A stretch of DNA of 64,000 bases from Manis javanica (lineage: Eukaryota; Chordata; Mammalia; Pholidota; Manidae): NCBI RefSeq assembly GCF_040802235.1, contig NC_133156.1:28911343-28975342 (forward strand), in the 5' to 3' direction. Within the stretch, counting starts at the first letter, position 1. Each line of letters starts with the position of its first letter. Below, piece after piece: positions 39,055 to 52,339 of this stretch. The position numbers were made by a program, and so were the translations under genes. Below the pieces are notes generated by a model. It was given only the letters and a program-made list of their open reading frames with translations. It did no database searches and was not told where the DNA came from.

Positions 39055-39069
39055 GGGTGTTGTTTTTTT
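39055..39069. repeat. TSD, right copy, of the 8.7-kb L1-C insertion
   Basis: gggtgttgttttttt directly after the L1-C 5' end. Pairs with 30356-30370. Confidence 0.8.
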
Positions 39070-41302
39070 ATCCATTCAGTGACTCTATGTCTTTTGATTT
39101 GTGCATCCAGTCCATTTACATTTAGGGTGATTATCGATAGGTATGTACTTATTGCCATTTCAGGTTTTAGATTCATGGTTACCAAAGGTTCCAGGTTACT
39201 TTCCTTACTATCCAAGAGTCTAACTTAACTCACTTAGTATGCTGTTACAAATATAATCTAAAGATTCTTTTCTATTTCTCCTCCTTTTTCTTCTTCCTTC
39301 ATTCTTTATGTTAGGTATCAAATTGTGTACTTTTTGTCTATCCCTTGATTGACTTTGGGGATAGTTAATTTAATTTTGCATTTGCTTTATAATTACCTGT
39401 TCTACTTTGTTTACTGTGGTTTTATTACCTCTGGTGACAGCTATTCAATCTTAGGAACACTTTGATCTATAGCAGTCCCTCCAAAATAGACTGTAGAGAT
39501 GGTTTGTGGGAGGTAAATTCTCTCAGCTTCTGCTTATCTGGAAATTATTTAATCCCTCTTTCAAATTTAAATGAGAATCTTGGTGGATAAAGTAATCTTG
39601 GTTCGAGGCCCTTCTGCTTCATTGCATTAAATATATCATGCCACTCCCTTCTGGCCTGTAAGGTTTCTGCTGAGAAGTCTGATGTTAGCCTGATGGGCTT
39701 TCCTTTGTATGTGATCTTATTTCTGTCTCTGGCTGCTTTTAACAGTCTGTCCTTATCCTTGATCTTTCCCATTTTAATTACTATGTGTCTTGGTGTTGTC
39801 TTCCTTGGGCCCCTTGTGTTGGGAGATCTGTCAATCTCCATAGCCTGAGAGACTATCTCCTTCCCCAGATTGGGGAAATTTTCAGCAACTACCTCCTCAA
39901 AGACACTTTCTATCCCTGTCTCTCTTTCTTCTTCTCGTATCCCTATAATGCGAATATTGTTCTGTTTGGACTGGTCACACAGTTCTCTCAGTATTCTTTC
40001 ATTCTTAGAGATCCTTTTTCTCTCTGTTCCTCAGCTTCTTTGTATTCCTCTTCGCTAGTTTCTATTTCATTTATTGTCTCCTCCACCATATCCAATCTAC
40101 TTTTAATACTCTCTGTTTAGCTGTTCAATTATTGGATCTCCGACCTGAATTCATTCCTGAGTTCCTGAATATCTTTCCATACCTCCATGAATATGTTAAT
40201 GATTTATATTTTGAAATTCCTTTCAGGAAGATTCATGAGGTCGATGTCATTTAAATCTTTCTCAGAAGTCTTAATAATTTTACTCTGAACCAGGTTCCTT
40301 TGGCATTTCACATTTGTATATGGTGCCCTCTAGTGTCCAGAAGCTCTACTCTCTGGAGCTGCTCAGCCCCTGAATCAAGGTTGGGGGTTGCAGGGGAGTG
40401 GTATTTGTGCCTGTGGGGAGGAAAGAGCTGTTTCCTGCTTCCCAGCTGCTATGCCTGTCTCCACTGCCTGAACTAGTGCACTGAGCACACAAGTATAATC
40501 CTCTTTGTTTTGTGTTTGTAGTTGCTGTAGGCACATCTTCCTTCTGGCTGGCCTAACACCAGAGTAGGTTTTGCCTGTTTGCAAGCCAGGTGGTGCTGCC
40601 CAGGAGAAAGGTGCAGTAGGCTGCATGTCACGGAGGGGGTCCTTGGAGCTGTGTAGCCAGCCAGGGAGCTGGAGCACCTGAAGATCATGAAAGCTCACAA
40701 CCTGCTGGATAGAGTGCACCTGGACAATTTTGTCTACCTGTCCTTTTTCCTGAGCAGTAAGCTCTGTGCAATCCTTGCCCCTTTAACAGCCCTCTTGCTA
40801 AGGGCTTCCTTGTTAGGAGGTCTCTCAGACTGCCCACCTTTCTTTTGTCCCAGAGCAGCAGGATATGGATCCCTGCTTTCCACAAGTGGCTGGAATCTCA
40901 GTGTCTCCAGGAATTCTACCTGTCTTAGCTTTCCAACCCCCTAATCATGAGAGTATAATGCAAGCACCATGAAATGTAGGTTTGTGCTCCCAGAGCAGAT
41001 CTCCAGAGTTAAATATTCAGCAGTCCACGACCTCCACTCCCTCCCTGCTCCGTTTCTGTTCCTCCCACTGGTGAGCTGGGGTGGGGGCAGGGCTTGAGTC
41101 CCACTGGGCCACAGCTTTCGTACATTACACTGTTCCGTGAGGTCTGCTCTTTTCTCCAGGTGTATGCAGTCTGATCCAGTCCTCTTTCCTGTTGCTCTTT
41201 CAAGATTAGTTCTCTTAATTGTATTTTCATATTATATGTGGTTTTTGGAGGAAGCCTCTGTTTCACCTCTCATGCTGCCTTCTTTAATCCTCTCCCTAAT
41301 CC
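39070..41302 (-). mobile_element. Outer L1, 5' part (ORF2 start, ORF1, 5' UTR)
   Basis: Continues an L1 from ORF2 codon ~43 back through the ORF2 start (near 39180), ORF1 (39545 to about 40250) and an older-type 5' UTR to 41302. TSD copy aagagcaagccaac follows at 41303-41316 and pairs with 21151-21164, so this is the 5' end of the insertion whose 3' end is at 21165. The first ~0.93 kb (39070-39990) repeats L1 positions already present at 25220-26150, at roughly 90% identity by eye. Confidence 0.8.
39545..39841 (-). pseudogene. L1 ORF1 C-terminal domain remnant
   Basis: 98 open codons with TPRHIVIKMGKIKDKDRLLK, KPIRLTSDFSAETLQARREW and LLYPPRFSF: the conserved ORF1 RNA-binding/C-terminal domain. 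The N-terminal part upstream is broken. Confidence 0.8.
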
Positions 41303-41316
41303 AAGAGCAAGCCAAC
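41303..41316. repeat. TSD, right copy, of the outer L1 nest
   Basis: aagagcaagccaac; see 21151-21164. Confidence 0.9.
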
Positions 41317-42300
41317 TTAACTACAGGATGTTATTAATAAGGCATACATAAACAATGGAGCTCCCAGGCAAAGCAGCTGAATTCAGCATTTCAAAGACTT
41401 TCATGGCACTAAATCTCCAAAGATAGTTAAAGACTATTAACTTGTGCTTGCATGAGGCACCTCTGAGTTTGTGAGCCTGCTTTCCATTGCCATCAAGACA
41501 GCAGCATTTTTGGGCTCAGGAATCTAACAGGAATCTAATGAGGCATCAGCACAGGGCTGGCACTTGCCATGGTCCCTGGTCCTGGTCCCAGCTCTCAGTA
41601 ACAGGAGTAGGCTGTGTGAAAGGACTGAATTTAAGATCCACCTACTTTTGAGAATCCAAGCTTACTAATATCTGATTTTTAAAACTGAGAGCAAGGACAT
41701 CCTTCTTTTGCAGATTAACCTGTTTTTATTTTGTTTTGCTTTGTTTTTGCAGATTAACTGACTAACCTGTTAGTCCAAATGCTTGTGAGCCTTCTGTGCT
41801 CGATGCATCGGTGCAGTCCTGGCAGGCAGGCCCTCCTCTCAGACCCAAATTCAGGTCTGAGGCCTGAATCAGGAAAGAAAAGCATGCCCCATTCAGGGAG
41901 CTTCCATTGTGCTGTGGTTGGCCCGCACGTGGTAGCTCCACACAGGAGGTACCACTCCCTCAGCTTACCCATGGCACCATGGCTTGTTCCCAGTGCCAGG
42001 TTATAATCATGAGCACGGAAGACAAGCGCCTGCCCTCCCGGACCTTCCATACCCTGAGCCCAGGACGCCATTTGGCAGGAACAGCAGCTCTGCTGGGACT
42101 CCCCTGCGCTGCGTAGGAAGAGCCCACAGCTCACTGGCCTCAGCACCTGGGGCCACCCCGTCAGGACACGCCTCATTCCACAGCCATCCCCTTCCTTCCA
42201 CACCTCACCCCCACCACTGGACATCCCGGTTCTTACTTTCCTCTCAAGGCACCAGACCTCCGGCCTCCAGGAGCCTCTCACTCAGATGGACAGGGAGCCT
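41317..42300. other. Unrecognised intronic or flanking DNA
   Basis: No repeat or exon I can name. On the minus strand it lies downstream of KLHDC4-like exon 4. Confidence 0.45.
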
Positions 42301-42309
42301 CCTGTGCGG

Positions 42310-44035
<1,726 letters not shown>

Positions 44036-44039
44036 CATT

Positions 44040-44690
44040 TTATAGGCTGAGAAATTTTGCAGTAAAAACTAGTGTTAAAACAGTACAGCTTCTGTGGAAA
44101 ACTGTCTCACGCTCCCCAAAAAGTTAAACACAGAATTACCATGTGACCTAGCAATTCCTCTCCTAGGTACAGACCCCAGGATGATGGAAACAGACTCAGA
44201 TTCTGTGCAATGATGCTCATTGTGGCATTATTCACAGCAGCCAGAAGATGGGAACAACCCAAGTGTCCAGCAACAGATGGATAAATAAAACGGGGTCTAT
44301 CCAGTCGTGGAGTATGATTTGATCTTAAAGGGCATGAAGTTCGGATTCATGCTACAACATGGATGAACCTTGAGAACATCATGCACAGAAACCAGTCACA
44401 GAGGACAGATAATGTCTCCACTTACATGAAATATCTAGACTAGCCACGTGACAGGGACACACAGAGGGTGGCAGTCACCAGGGTCTAGGAGGAAGGGGCC
44501 TTGGGAGAGGCTGCTTAATGGGTATGGAGTTCCTCTTTCGGGTGATGAAATTTTTGGAAATAGATGGTTGCACAGCATTATTATAAACAATCCCACTGAA
44601 CTGTACCATTTTAAACGGTTAAAATGTGAAATTCTGTTTAATATATATTTTACCACAACTAAAAATAATTGTTTTAAGAGGAAACCAGTG
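44040..44690 (+). mobile_element. Old L1 3' end, plus orientation
   Basis: Diverged L1 3' end: ccatgtgacctagcaattcc, then acccaagtgtccagcaacag, gtaccattttaaacggttaa and a terminal A-rich tail. It lies inside KLHDC4-like intron 2, in the opposite orientation to the gene. Confidence 0.75.
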
Positions 44691-46034
44691 ATTCCCAAAC
44701 TTCTTTAACCTCGAACCTTTTTCTCACTTAACACCTATTCAATTTTCTGTGGAAAAGAGCAACACAACCTGGCCAACCACCACCCAAACTGGACCCAGAG
44801 CACCCAAGTGTCACCGCCGCACACACCCAACCCACCCACCCTGTGTGGGTGTCAGACACGGGGGCGCCCTGAAGCAGATGCCTGGGGGGCTGCCTTCTCC
44901 TTATTGCCCCACTAATGACACCTGGGGATGTACACTTCCCAAACTGGGTAATTTTCAAGGTTTTCTCCCATAACATGGAAAGGCAGGCAGGGAGAAGTTA
45001 CTCAGTTACCAACCAAAAGGCCTTCAGCTCCAACAGCTACTGCTTCTGGCAGGAAGCCAGCAGACCCAGGCATTTACCAACATTTCAAGTCATATCCTGA
45101 CTTGGCTTTACTTCAGGAAAAGTTCTAAAAAGTAAAAAAAACAATAAGAACAACAACAACAGCAAAACACCTTTCCAGCCAGTGGCTTCCCTCAGGATGC
45201 CATGATTAAAAAGTCTTAAACATCTCCAGGATTTATTTGCCTCAACAATTGAAATGAAAATGCATATCTGTACCATGTGCCTTGCATGTGGCCCCAATAC
45301 TTACATGCCAAATGAAGGAATAATAAACCAGATTCCTAGAGTAACTTATTCAGCGAAGAACAGGGAGGGCTTCCAACCTTGGGAGCTACTGGTGCTGTGC
45401 GTCCACTCAGGGCCAACCACGTGGTTTCCACCTTGCAGCAACCTGGACAGCAACCCCAGGTCCGTAGGGGGTGGGGTTCGGGCACCAGGGCCACCACGTG
45501 CATGTTTCTGAAGTGACAGTGCTACAATACTGCCTCCCTGGCTGAAGTGTCAGACCCCAGGTCTCCTCTCCCACTGGGGACAGCTCCAGAGATTACCTCC
45601 TTCTGACGGGATCAAAGCGAATAACTGCCCAACCCACCCAACAGTCCCGAGAGCTTAGGTGGCTCCCTTGCTCCCATTCCCTGAAGGATGAGGTGCTTCT
45701 AGGGTCACTGGCCTTTCCTAGTTCAGAGCTGAGTTTCTACTCTGCTACAGTAAGTGTAAGAGTGACAGAGCCCAGGTCAAACTGGAAAACAACTGACCTG
45801 AAACAGAGATGACAAGAACTGAAGCAGCAGAGTAAGTCAGACGAACACCAAGGCCTGCTCACTTCAGCTCACTCGAAATCCTACAAAAGACTTCAGAGTT
45901 CTTCATACAATTTATAGATTCATTTAAAATGGCTGAAATACACAATTTATGTCTAATAATCACACTTGCCACATGAGAATTTAAAAGCATTATGAACATA
46001 GCAAAAAGCTACCATGATTCTAAGTTTTCCACTG
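44691..46034 (-). other. KLHDC4-like intron 2, middle portion
   Basis: No recognised exon or repeat, apart from a small A/C-rich run near 45140-45170. Confidence 0.45.
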
Positions 46035-46042
46035 ACAAGTCA

Positions 46043-47386
46043 CATTTTTTATTTTTTTTATTTTGGTATCATTAATGTACAATTATATGAGCAACATTAT
46101 GGTTACTAGACACCCCCTATTATCAAGTTCCCACCATATACCCCATTACAGTCACAGTCCATCAGTGTGGTAAGATGCTATAGAGTCACTACTTGTCTTT
46201 GTGTTGTACAGCCCTCCCTGTGCCCCCCACTATATTATGTGTGCTAATCATAATGGCCCTTATTCCCCTTCTCCCTCCCTTCCCACCCATCCTCCCCAGT
46301 CCCTTTCCCTTTGGTAACTGTTAGTCCATTCTTGGGTTTTGTGAGTCTGCTGCAGTTTTGTTCCTTCAGTTTTTGCTTTGTCCTTATACTCCACAGATGA
46401 GTGAAATCATTTGGTACTTGTCTTTCTCCTCCTGACGTATTTCACTGAACATAATTACCCTCTAGTTCCATCCATGTTGTTGCAAATGGTAGGATTTGTT
46501 TTCTTCTTATGGTTGAATAATATTCCATTGTGTATATGTACCACATCTTCTTTATCCATTCATCTACTGATGGACACTTAGATTGCTTCCATTTCTTGGC
46601 TATTGTGAATAGTGCTGCGATAAACATAGGGGTGCATATGTCTTTTTCAAACTGAGCTGCTGCATTCTTAGGGTAAATTCCTAGGAGTGGAATTTCTGGG
46701 TCAAGTGGTATTTCTATTTTGAGATTTTTGAGGAACCTCCATACTGCTTTCCACAATGGTTGAACTAATTTACATTGCCACCATCAGTGTAGGAGGGTTC
46801 CCCTTTCTCCACATCCTCGCCAACATTTGTTGTTGTTTGTCTTTTGGATGTTGGCCATCCTTACTGGTGTGAGGTGATATCTCATTGCGGTTTTAATTTG
46901 CATTTCTCTGATGATTAGTGATGTGAAGCATCTTTTCATGTGCCTGTTGGCCATGTGAATTTGTTCTTTGGAGAACTATCTGTTCAGCTCCTCTGCCCAT
47001 TTTTTAATTGGCTTATTTGCTTTTGTTTGTTGAGGTGCATGAGCTCTTTATATATTTTGGATGTCAACCCTTTATCAGATCTGGCATTTATGAATATATT
47101 CTCCCATAGTGTAGGATGTCTTTTTGTTCTACTGATGGTGTCCTTTGCTGTACAGAAGCTTTTCAGCTTAATATAGTCCCACTTGTTCATTTTTGCTTTT
47201 GTTTTCCTTGCCCGGGGAGATATGTTCATGAAGAAGTTGCTCATGTTTATGTCCAAGAGATTTTTGCCTGTGTTTTTTTCTAAGAGTTTTATGGTTTCAT
47301 GACTTACATTCAGGTCTTTGATCCATTTTGAGTTTACTTTTGTGTATGGGGTTAGACAGTGATCCAGTTTCATTCTCTTATATGTC
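46043..47386 (-). mobile_element. 5'-truncated L1 (1.34 kb) in KLHDC4-like intron 2
   Basis: Minus-strand L1 with 3' UTR (ttttggtatcattaatgtac) and the C-terminal third of ORF2, 5'-truncated at 47386. The direct repeat acaagtca at 46035-46042 and 47387-47394, next to T-runs, is a short TSD. It lies in the same transcriptional orientation as the KLHDC4-like exons, between exons 2 and 3. Confidence 0.85.
46442..47386 (-). pseudogene. L1 ORF2 C-terminal fragment
   Basis: Two frames. The first, ending at 47386, carries [20 protein letters not shown], then [19 protein letters not shown] and [11 protein letters not shown]. The second, at 46442-46756, carries [19 protein letters not shown] and YIYTMEYYSTIR. 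A frameshift lies near 47000. Non-functional. Confidence 0.85.
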
Positions 47387-47744
47387 ACAAGTCAGTTTTT
47401 AAAACACTTCAAGACCCAAAGAAAGGCTCACTGGGACAACACTTTGGTCCATAAATTGTTCCTAGTTGGAGAGCTTTAAAACCTGGCACAATTTCTCTGA
47501 TGAGCAGCTGGGCCAGGAGACCTAATTTCCATGTTTCTGCATGACAGTAAAGCTGAACAGCCTCATTCCTGTTATTCAGAAGTGAAAAAATGTTCTGAGG
47601 GAGCTGGTATGGAGCAGGAATGAATTTTAATGATGAATATGTCCCAAGTGTCCAGTTATGAAAATCTGGTGCCAGTTTAAAGCAGCTGCCCAATTCACGA
47701 AAGAAAATTCTGAGAAGCTATAAGGCAGAGTCCTTGCTCACTTA

Positions 47745-47838
<94 letters not shown>

Positions 47839-48635
47839 TAAAGGCAGACGAGTCACACCTGAGACATCTGCTCAAAGTCTACTGTGTGGGCAAAACTTGG
47901 CTCAGCCTGCCCCCTCTGTCCATGCACCTGACCAGGGTCCACTCTCATCCATGAATTAGAACAGCTTCCTCCCATTTCAAAGACATAGAATCTGACACAC
48001 ACAAGAGCTACACATGACACCTCGTTCCAAAACCTCACACACCCCACCAAGGGCCTTTCACTTAGCCCACCCTGTGCGTGAAGGCCAGCACCTTCAACCA
48101 CCTTGCAGAGACCCAGGCCTCGGCCACCCACCAGCCTGCTTTGCTGTCTGCATAGCACTGTCTGATATTCCTCTGGCTCATTTATTTATTTTCTGTCCCC
48201 ACCTCCCTCCCACACAAATAATAAAATCTAAGCTCCAACCAAGGAAGAATTGTCAGTCTGCTAGAATAGTGCCTACATGCTGGGGGCTCAGCAACTATCA
48301 GCTGCAGCCAATCTGGAAGATCTGTTTTTATAAGTGCAAAAACAGAATTAGAAGTTAAGGCGCCAACATACCTGCACAGTTGGGTGGCACTGGAATCCCC
48401 CCCAGCACACGTGTTCCCTGATTCCACATTCTGCACTTCAAGTAGATGTCCTTCCTGCACTTACAGACACTCTGAGACCATTCGGCTAAGCTCATTTCCA
48501 ACCCACCCCACTTCCTCACTTTGGCTCTGGCAGCAACCTGGCCTCTCCATGCGCGCTGGGCAGGGGTTGAGCCCAGAACCAGGGCGGGGACAGGGAGCCC
48601 TCAGGCCCAGGATGCTCGTGGGCTGGAGGAGGGCG
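47839..48635 (-). other. KLHDC4-like intron 1 candidate or upstream region
   Basis: Between exon 2 and the CpG island. No Lys-rich coding segment typical of exon 1 is present on the minus strand. Confidence 0.45.
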
Positions 48636-48639
48636 GCTG

Positions 48640-49300
48640 AGGGGAGGGGCCTTCAGAGCGGAGCGACCCCTCCCCTGCTTAGGTGCCCCGCCCTCGAAAG
48701 GGCGTGTTCCCCGACGGCTCCTCTTCCTGCAGGTCCCACCTCGCTCGCACTTCCGCTTTCCTCCGACGACTCGGACACCCGCTGGGCCCTCGTCACCGCC
48801 TCCCCAGCGCCCGCTGCCAGCCAGTGCCGCCCGGCGCTCACCTCGTCCTCCGGACGCCGCCCGCCACCGCCCCGCACCGACACTGGGCCCCACGGACGCT
48901 GCTGCCATCGCACGCCCGGATGGGGTGCCCGACCCGCCGCCGTCTCCTGCCGTCGCGAACTGCCACCAGCGCACGCTGCCTCTGGCCACGTCTCCCTCCG
49001 CCAAAGCGCAGCTGCCCGCAGCCAACCGCCTACCCAGGGCGCCCGCTGCCTGGCGGCCGCCAGCCGAAACCACCCGGCGCCCTTCCGCACCCACCCACAG
49101 TGCCCTCCGGGGCCGCCGCCTGCACCCGCCTGGACCTGCCAAGGAAGCTCCGCAGCCTGCATCCCCGCCGCCGATGCCTGACTGCTCCCCATGTCGCACG
49201 CCGCCGGGGCGCTCCGCCGCCGCCTGCCGCCACCGCTTGGCCCCTGCCGCTGCCGCCTGCCGCTTGCTGCCGCCGCTTGCAAGTTTTTTCTAGTTGCAGG
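48640..49300. promoter_or_regulatory. CpG island
   Basis: Dense CpG and GC content over about 660 bp, with many ccgcc/gccgc words, GC-box-like ggggagggg near 48640 and an ETS-like acttccg near 48749. It ends sharply at a T-run near 49285. It lies 0.8 kb upstream of KLHDC4-like exon 2, where a promoter could sit, and also just upstream of a plus-strand ATG-donor candidate at 49515. The open frames across it in both directions are GC-composition artefacts; none resembles a known protein to me. Confidence 0.7.
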
Positions 49301-49514
49301 AAGGATGTTTGAGGAGAGGTGGATCTGTTTATTTCCCGTGGCCAGGAGGGGGCGTGAGAACCCAGTCTTTGTGAGTCAGAGTGCATGTGCCTTGGTTCAG
49401 GGCTTTCTCTGCATTCCACTAGGACCCAGTGAGGATGCACCTGCAGGGTCTTGGCTCCGGGACAGGACAGCGTGCAGCACGGTCCCCGAGGATAACTCCC
49501 CCTTGCTGCCCCAA

Positions 49515-49626
49515 ATGCAGAGGCGGCGGCGGCTGGGCTGCTGCTTCTCCAGGCTGTTTACCATGAGCCGTAGACCAGAGCCTTCCTCTTCTGCACCAGC
49601 CCCGCTGGTGGACTCTGCTTCCTCAG
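49515..49626 (+). CDS. Candidate first coding exon downstream of the CpG island
   Basis: On the plus strand an ATG at 49515 (and a second in-frame at 49563) opens MQRRRRLGCCFSRLFT, then MSRRPEPSSSAPAPLVDSAS, and runs into a donor-like cctcag|gtaatg at 49626/49627. This combination (CpG island, ATG, Ser/Pro/Ala-rich start, donor) looks like a first exon. However, no later exon was found in the AT-rich 2.7 kb that follows, and I do not recognise the peptide. It could be chance. Confidence 0.25.
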
Positions 49627-52335
49627 GTAATGAGTCTTTCACAGCAGGTGAAAGGTTTTTTTTTTTTCCTATAGGCACCATAAGTGAAGGGGCTCTGAGG
49701 GTCAGACTGACTGGACGGTCTCATGTTTGTTAGGGACTCAAAGTGTTTTTTGGGACAAATTCCTGCAGAGATTCAGAGTGAGGGAAACACAGGATAGTCG
49801 TGTAACAGACATACAAGATACGGGGAACTTGCAGTTTAAGGTGGGGAAAGGAGACGTCCCTAGTTTGGACATACAGAATCCCACAGAGAAAAGGAAGGTT
49901 TTAGTATCCTGCACATGGCTTCATTCATTGTTAATAGTTAATATTTCCTGTAATGTGAAAATATTTGAGGAAAAAATGGACAAAGAGGTGTTGTAGTAAA
50001 ACACATTATTTGAAGCTTCAATATTCTAAATTTCTGAAATCCAGAATTCATTATAATGTTACTTTCCTGGCTTTCAAAGAAGATAAATGATCTGTTACGT
50101 CATTAAAATATGCTTATCTTTCTAATAATATGGTGAAAATATGAAATATTGGTATTATCTTATCAAACAATCTTGCAGGATTCCAATGGAATTAGTATTG
50201 TTAAAAAAATAATGAGCCCAGGACTCCACCCAATTTTTGTAAGAGTGTATTAAGAAAATATCCTTAATTAGATTTAGACGATCAAAAGCCAATGGTGATT
50301 CTTAAAATACCAACCATTGCATGCTGCTGAAAACCACTAAAGATGGAATATCTGAAAACTTAAACATTCAGAATAAACAACCAGAACCATGACTGCTTTT
50401 TGTCAATGAGAGACTTTCATGCACATTTTCTATTAAAAATGCAAAATCTGATGGCATTTAGTTGAATTTTTTGTCTCCATTCAAGACATGGCATTGATGT
50501 ATCTGTAATCCCCTTATTTTTTATTATGTCCTCTTTCCACTAAGGATTGATATTTTTGTTGGGAGGTTGTTCATTTGTCATTTGTGTACTTTTGGTTTTT
50601 GTAAATCAAAGTATAATCCTATCTCCTGTTAAAAGTTTAGTGTTCCTTGAACACATTGAAAATTACCTCCTCACTTTGGCTGTCAGCACAGGGAGAGGCC
50701 TCCTACAATCAGGCGTCTTCACATAAAGTTGGGGTGTTTTCTTGGAGAACCTTCTTAACCCTCTTCCCTTGGTTCACAGTATCATCCCATCATGATAACT
50801 GCCTAAAAAGGTGCTGTGTGCACCAGATGCTTCTGATGTCAGGATGGTGCATTTTCTAGTCCGATTTTCTATCCCATAAAATTGTAAACATATGAGCATT
50901 TGAATGCAAACATGTATGCTCTTGATTCATAGATGCTTATGTGTATATGTACACTTCTAGTTAGGCTTGCTCAATGTAATTATGTTGCATAGGGTGATGG
51001 CTGATGCATTTGATCTTGATGACCATTGGGTATTTTTAAGTACACTTAAAAGTACATTCTAGAACAGACCTGAAAATATCCCATCTGGTGATTTAATTCA
51101 CAACACATTTTTACCCATTGTGTATTATTTTTAAGCTTATCCTAGTTCATATATTAGATGATCTGCCATACAAGGTACAGATTGGGCATGATGACATACA
51201 CAGTGGAGGAATAATGCCCTCTGTCTCTTAGTGCAACCCCTGTAGTTGCTCGTGTAGAAAAACTGTGACCATGAGTGTTTTTCTGTCAGTATTATCCTTT
51301 TCCAATGATCTAATAATTACTGCAGGTACATTCTATCCATTTTTTATCTCCTTTCATGGAATCAGTACAACTTGTTTGGTGAAGGCAGGGTTCTTACTTT
51401 GAACATAGCTTGTCCTGTGATGTATTCATGCTGGGTTACTTCCCTTGTGCAATCAAGTGTGGGAAAAGTATTAGCTTTTTATATTCTCAGTTGTATTTCA
51501 GATAGAACCCAGTTTTTTAGGCACATTATATATTCTTTCTGAATTGTAAGCACAAAGCAACAGATCACTTTTTTACCCTAAGGAATTATGTCAACATCTA
51601 AGTTTTATCAAATTGTGGAGCATACCAGTGTTCTAGCTTTGAATAATTCTGTGTGATCTCTTAAGAATCACATGTCTTTCACACAGTGTACCAACACCTA
51701 CCATCACTTGCAGTAATGTCTGCCACTTTTGATTCTTTGATTTTTTTCACTGTTTGCTCACTTTCACCTAGGGAACTGTTTGAATATGTTTTAGACATTT
51801 TCTCATTAGAAAATATCAAGATGAAACATTAAATCTCTTCATGGTCACTGTTCTGTTCTCGTTATTGTAATCTGAGTATTTGAGTTACAGACACTTGATT
51901 TTGTTTCATTGCTGCTGAAATATAGAAGTATTCATGGAATTCATGAGTCAGTCACACTGTAACATTTTATTTTCTGTTCTTATAAGCAGTCTTTTGAATA
52001 TGTTCAGCATTGAACTGAAATAGACACCATAGCACCTGAATCTCTACATACATTTATGATGACATTTTTTCAGAGGGACCCCCGGCACAGCCATACCAGT
52101 GAAACAATGACTTAAAAAGACCCTGCCAAATAAAATTATATGTAATAAGTAAATATGCATATGTATCCCCCATTGAACATGAAAATTGTAACATAGTTTG
52201 GAAATTATGTATCTTCCTGGGTTAATTATTTCTCTGTGACATAAATAGTATCTTAAAAAAACAAAACAGAACTAGTTGACAATCAAAATTAATAGTAATT
52301 TATAGTAGATAGTTTAAAGATAATATATGTTAAAT
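49627..52335. other. AT-rich DNA, nothing recognised
   Basis: Composition drops abruptly from GC-rich to AT-rich after about 49.7 kb. There is no long reading frame and no repeat that I can name. Confidence 0.5.
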
Positions 52336-52339
52336 TATG

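Noticed and set aside
41754..42281. 175-codon minus-strand frame near KLHDC4-like exon 4
   Set aside because: No similarity to kelch sequence or any protein I know, and no acceptor/donor pair in the right phase.
48516..49282. Long GC-rich reading frames in both directions over the CpG island
   Set aside because: Overlapping frames on both strands, rich in Arg/Ala/Gly/Pro, with no recognisable domain; expected from base composition alone.
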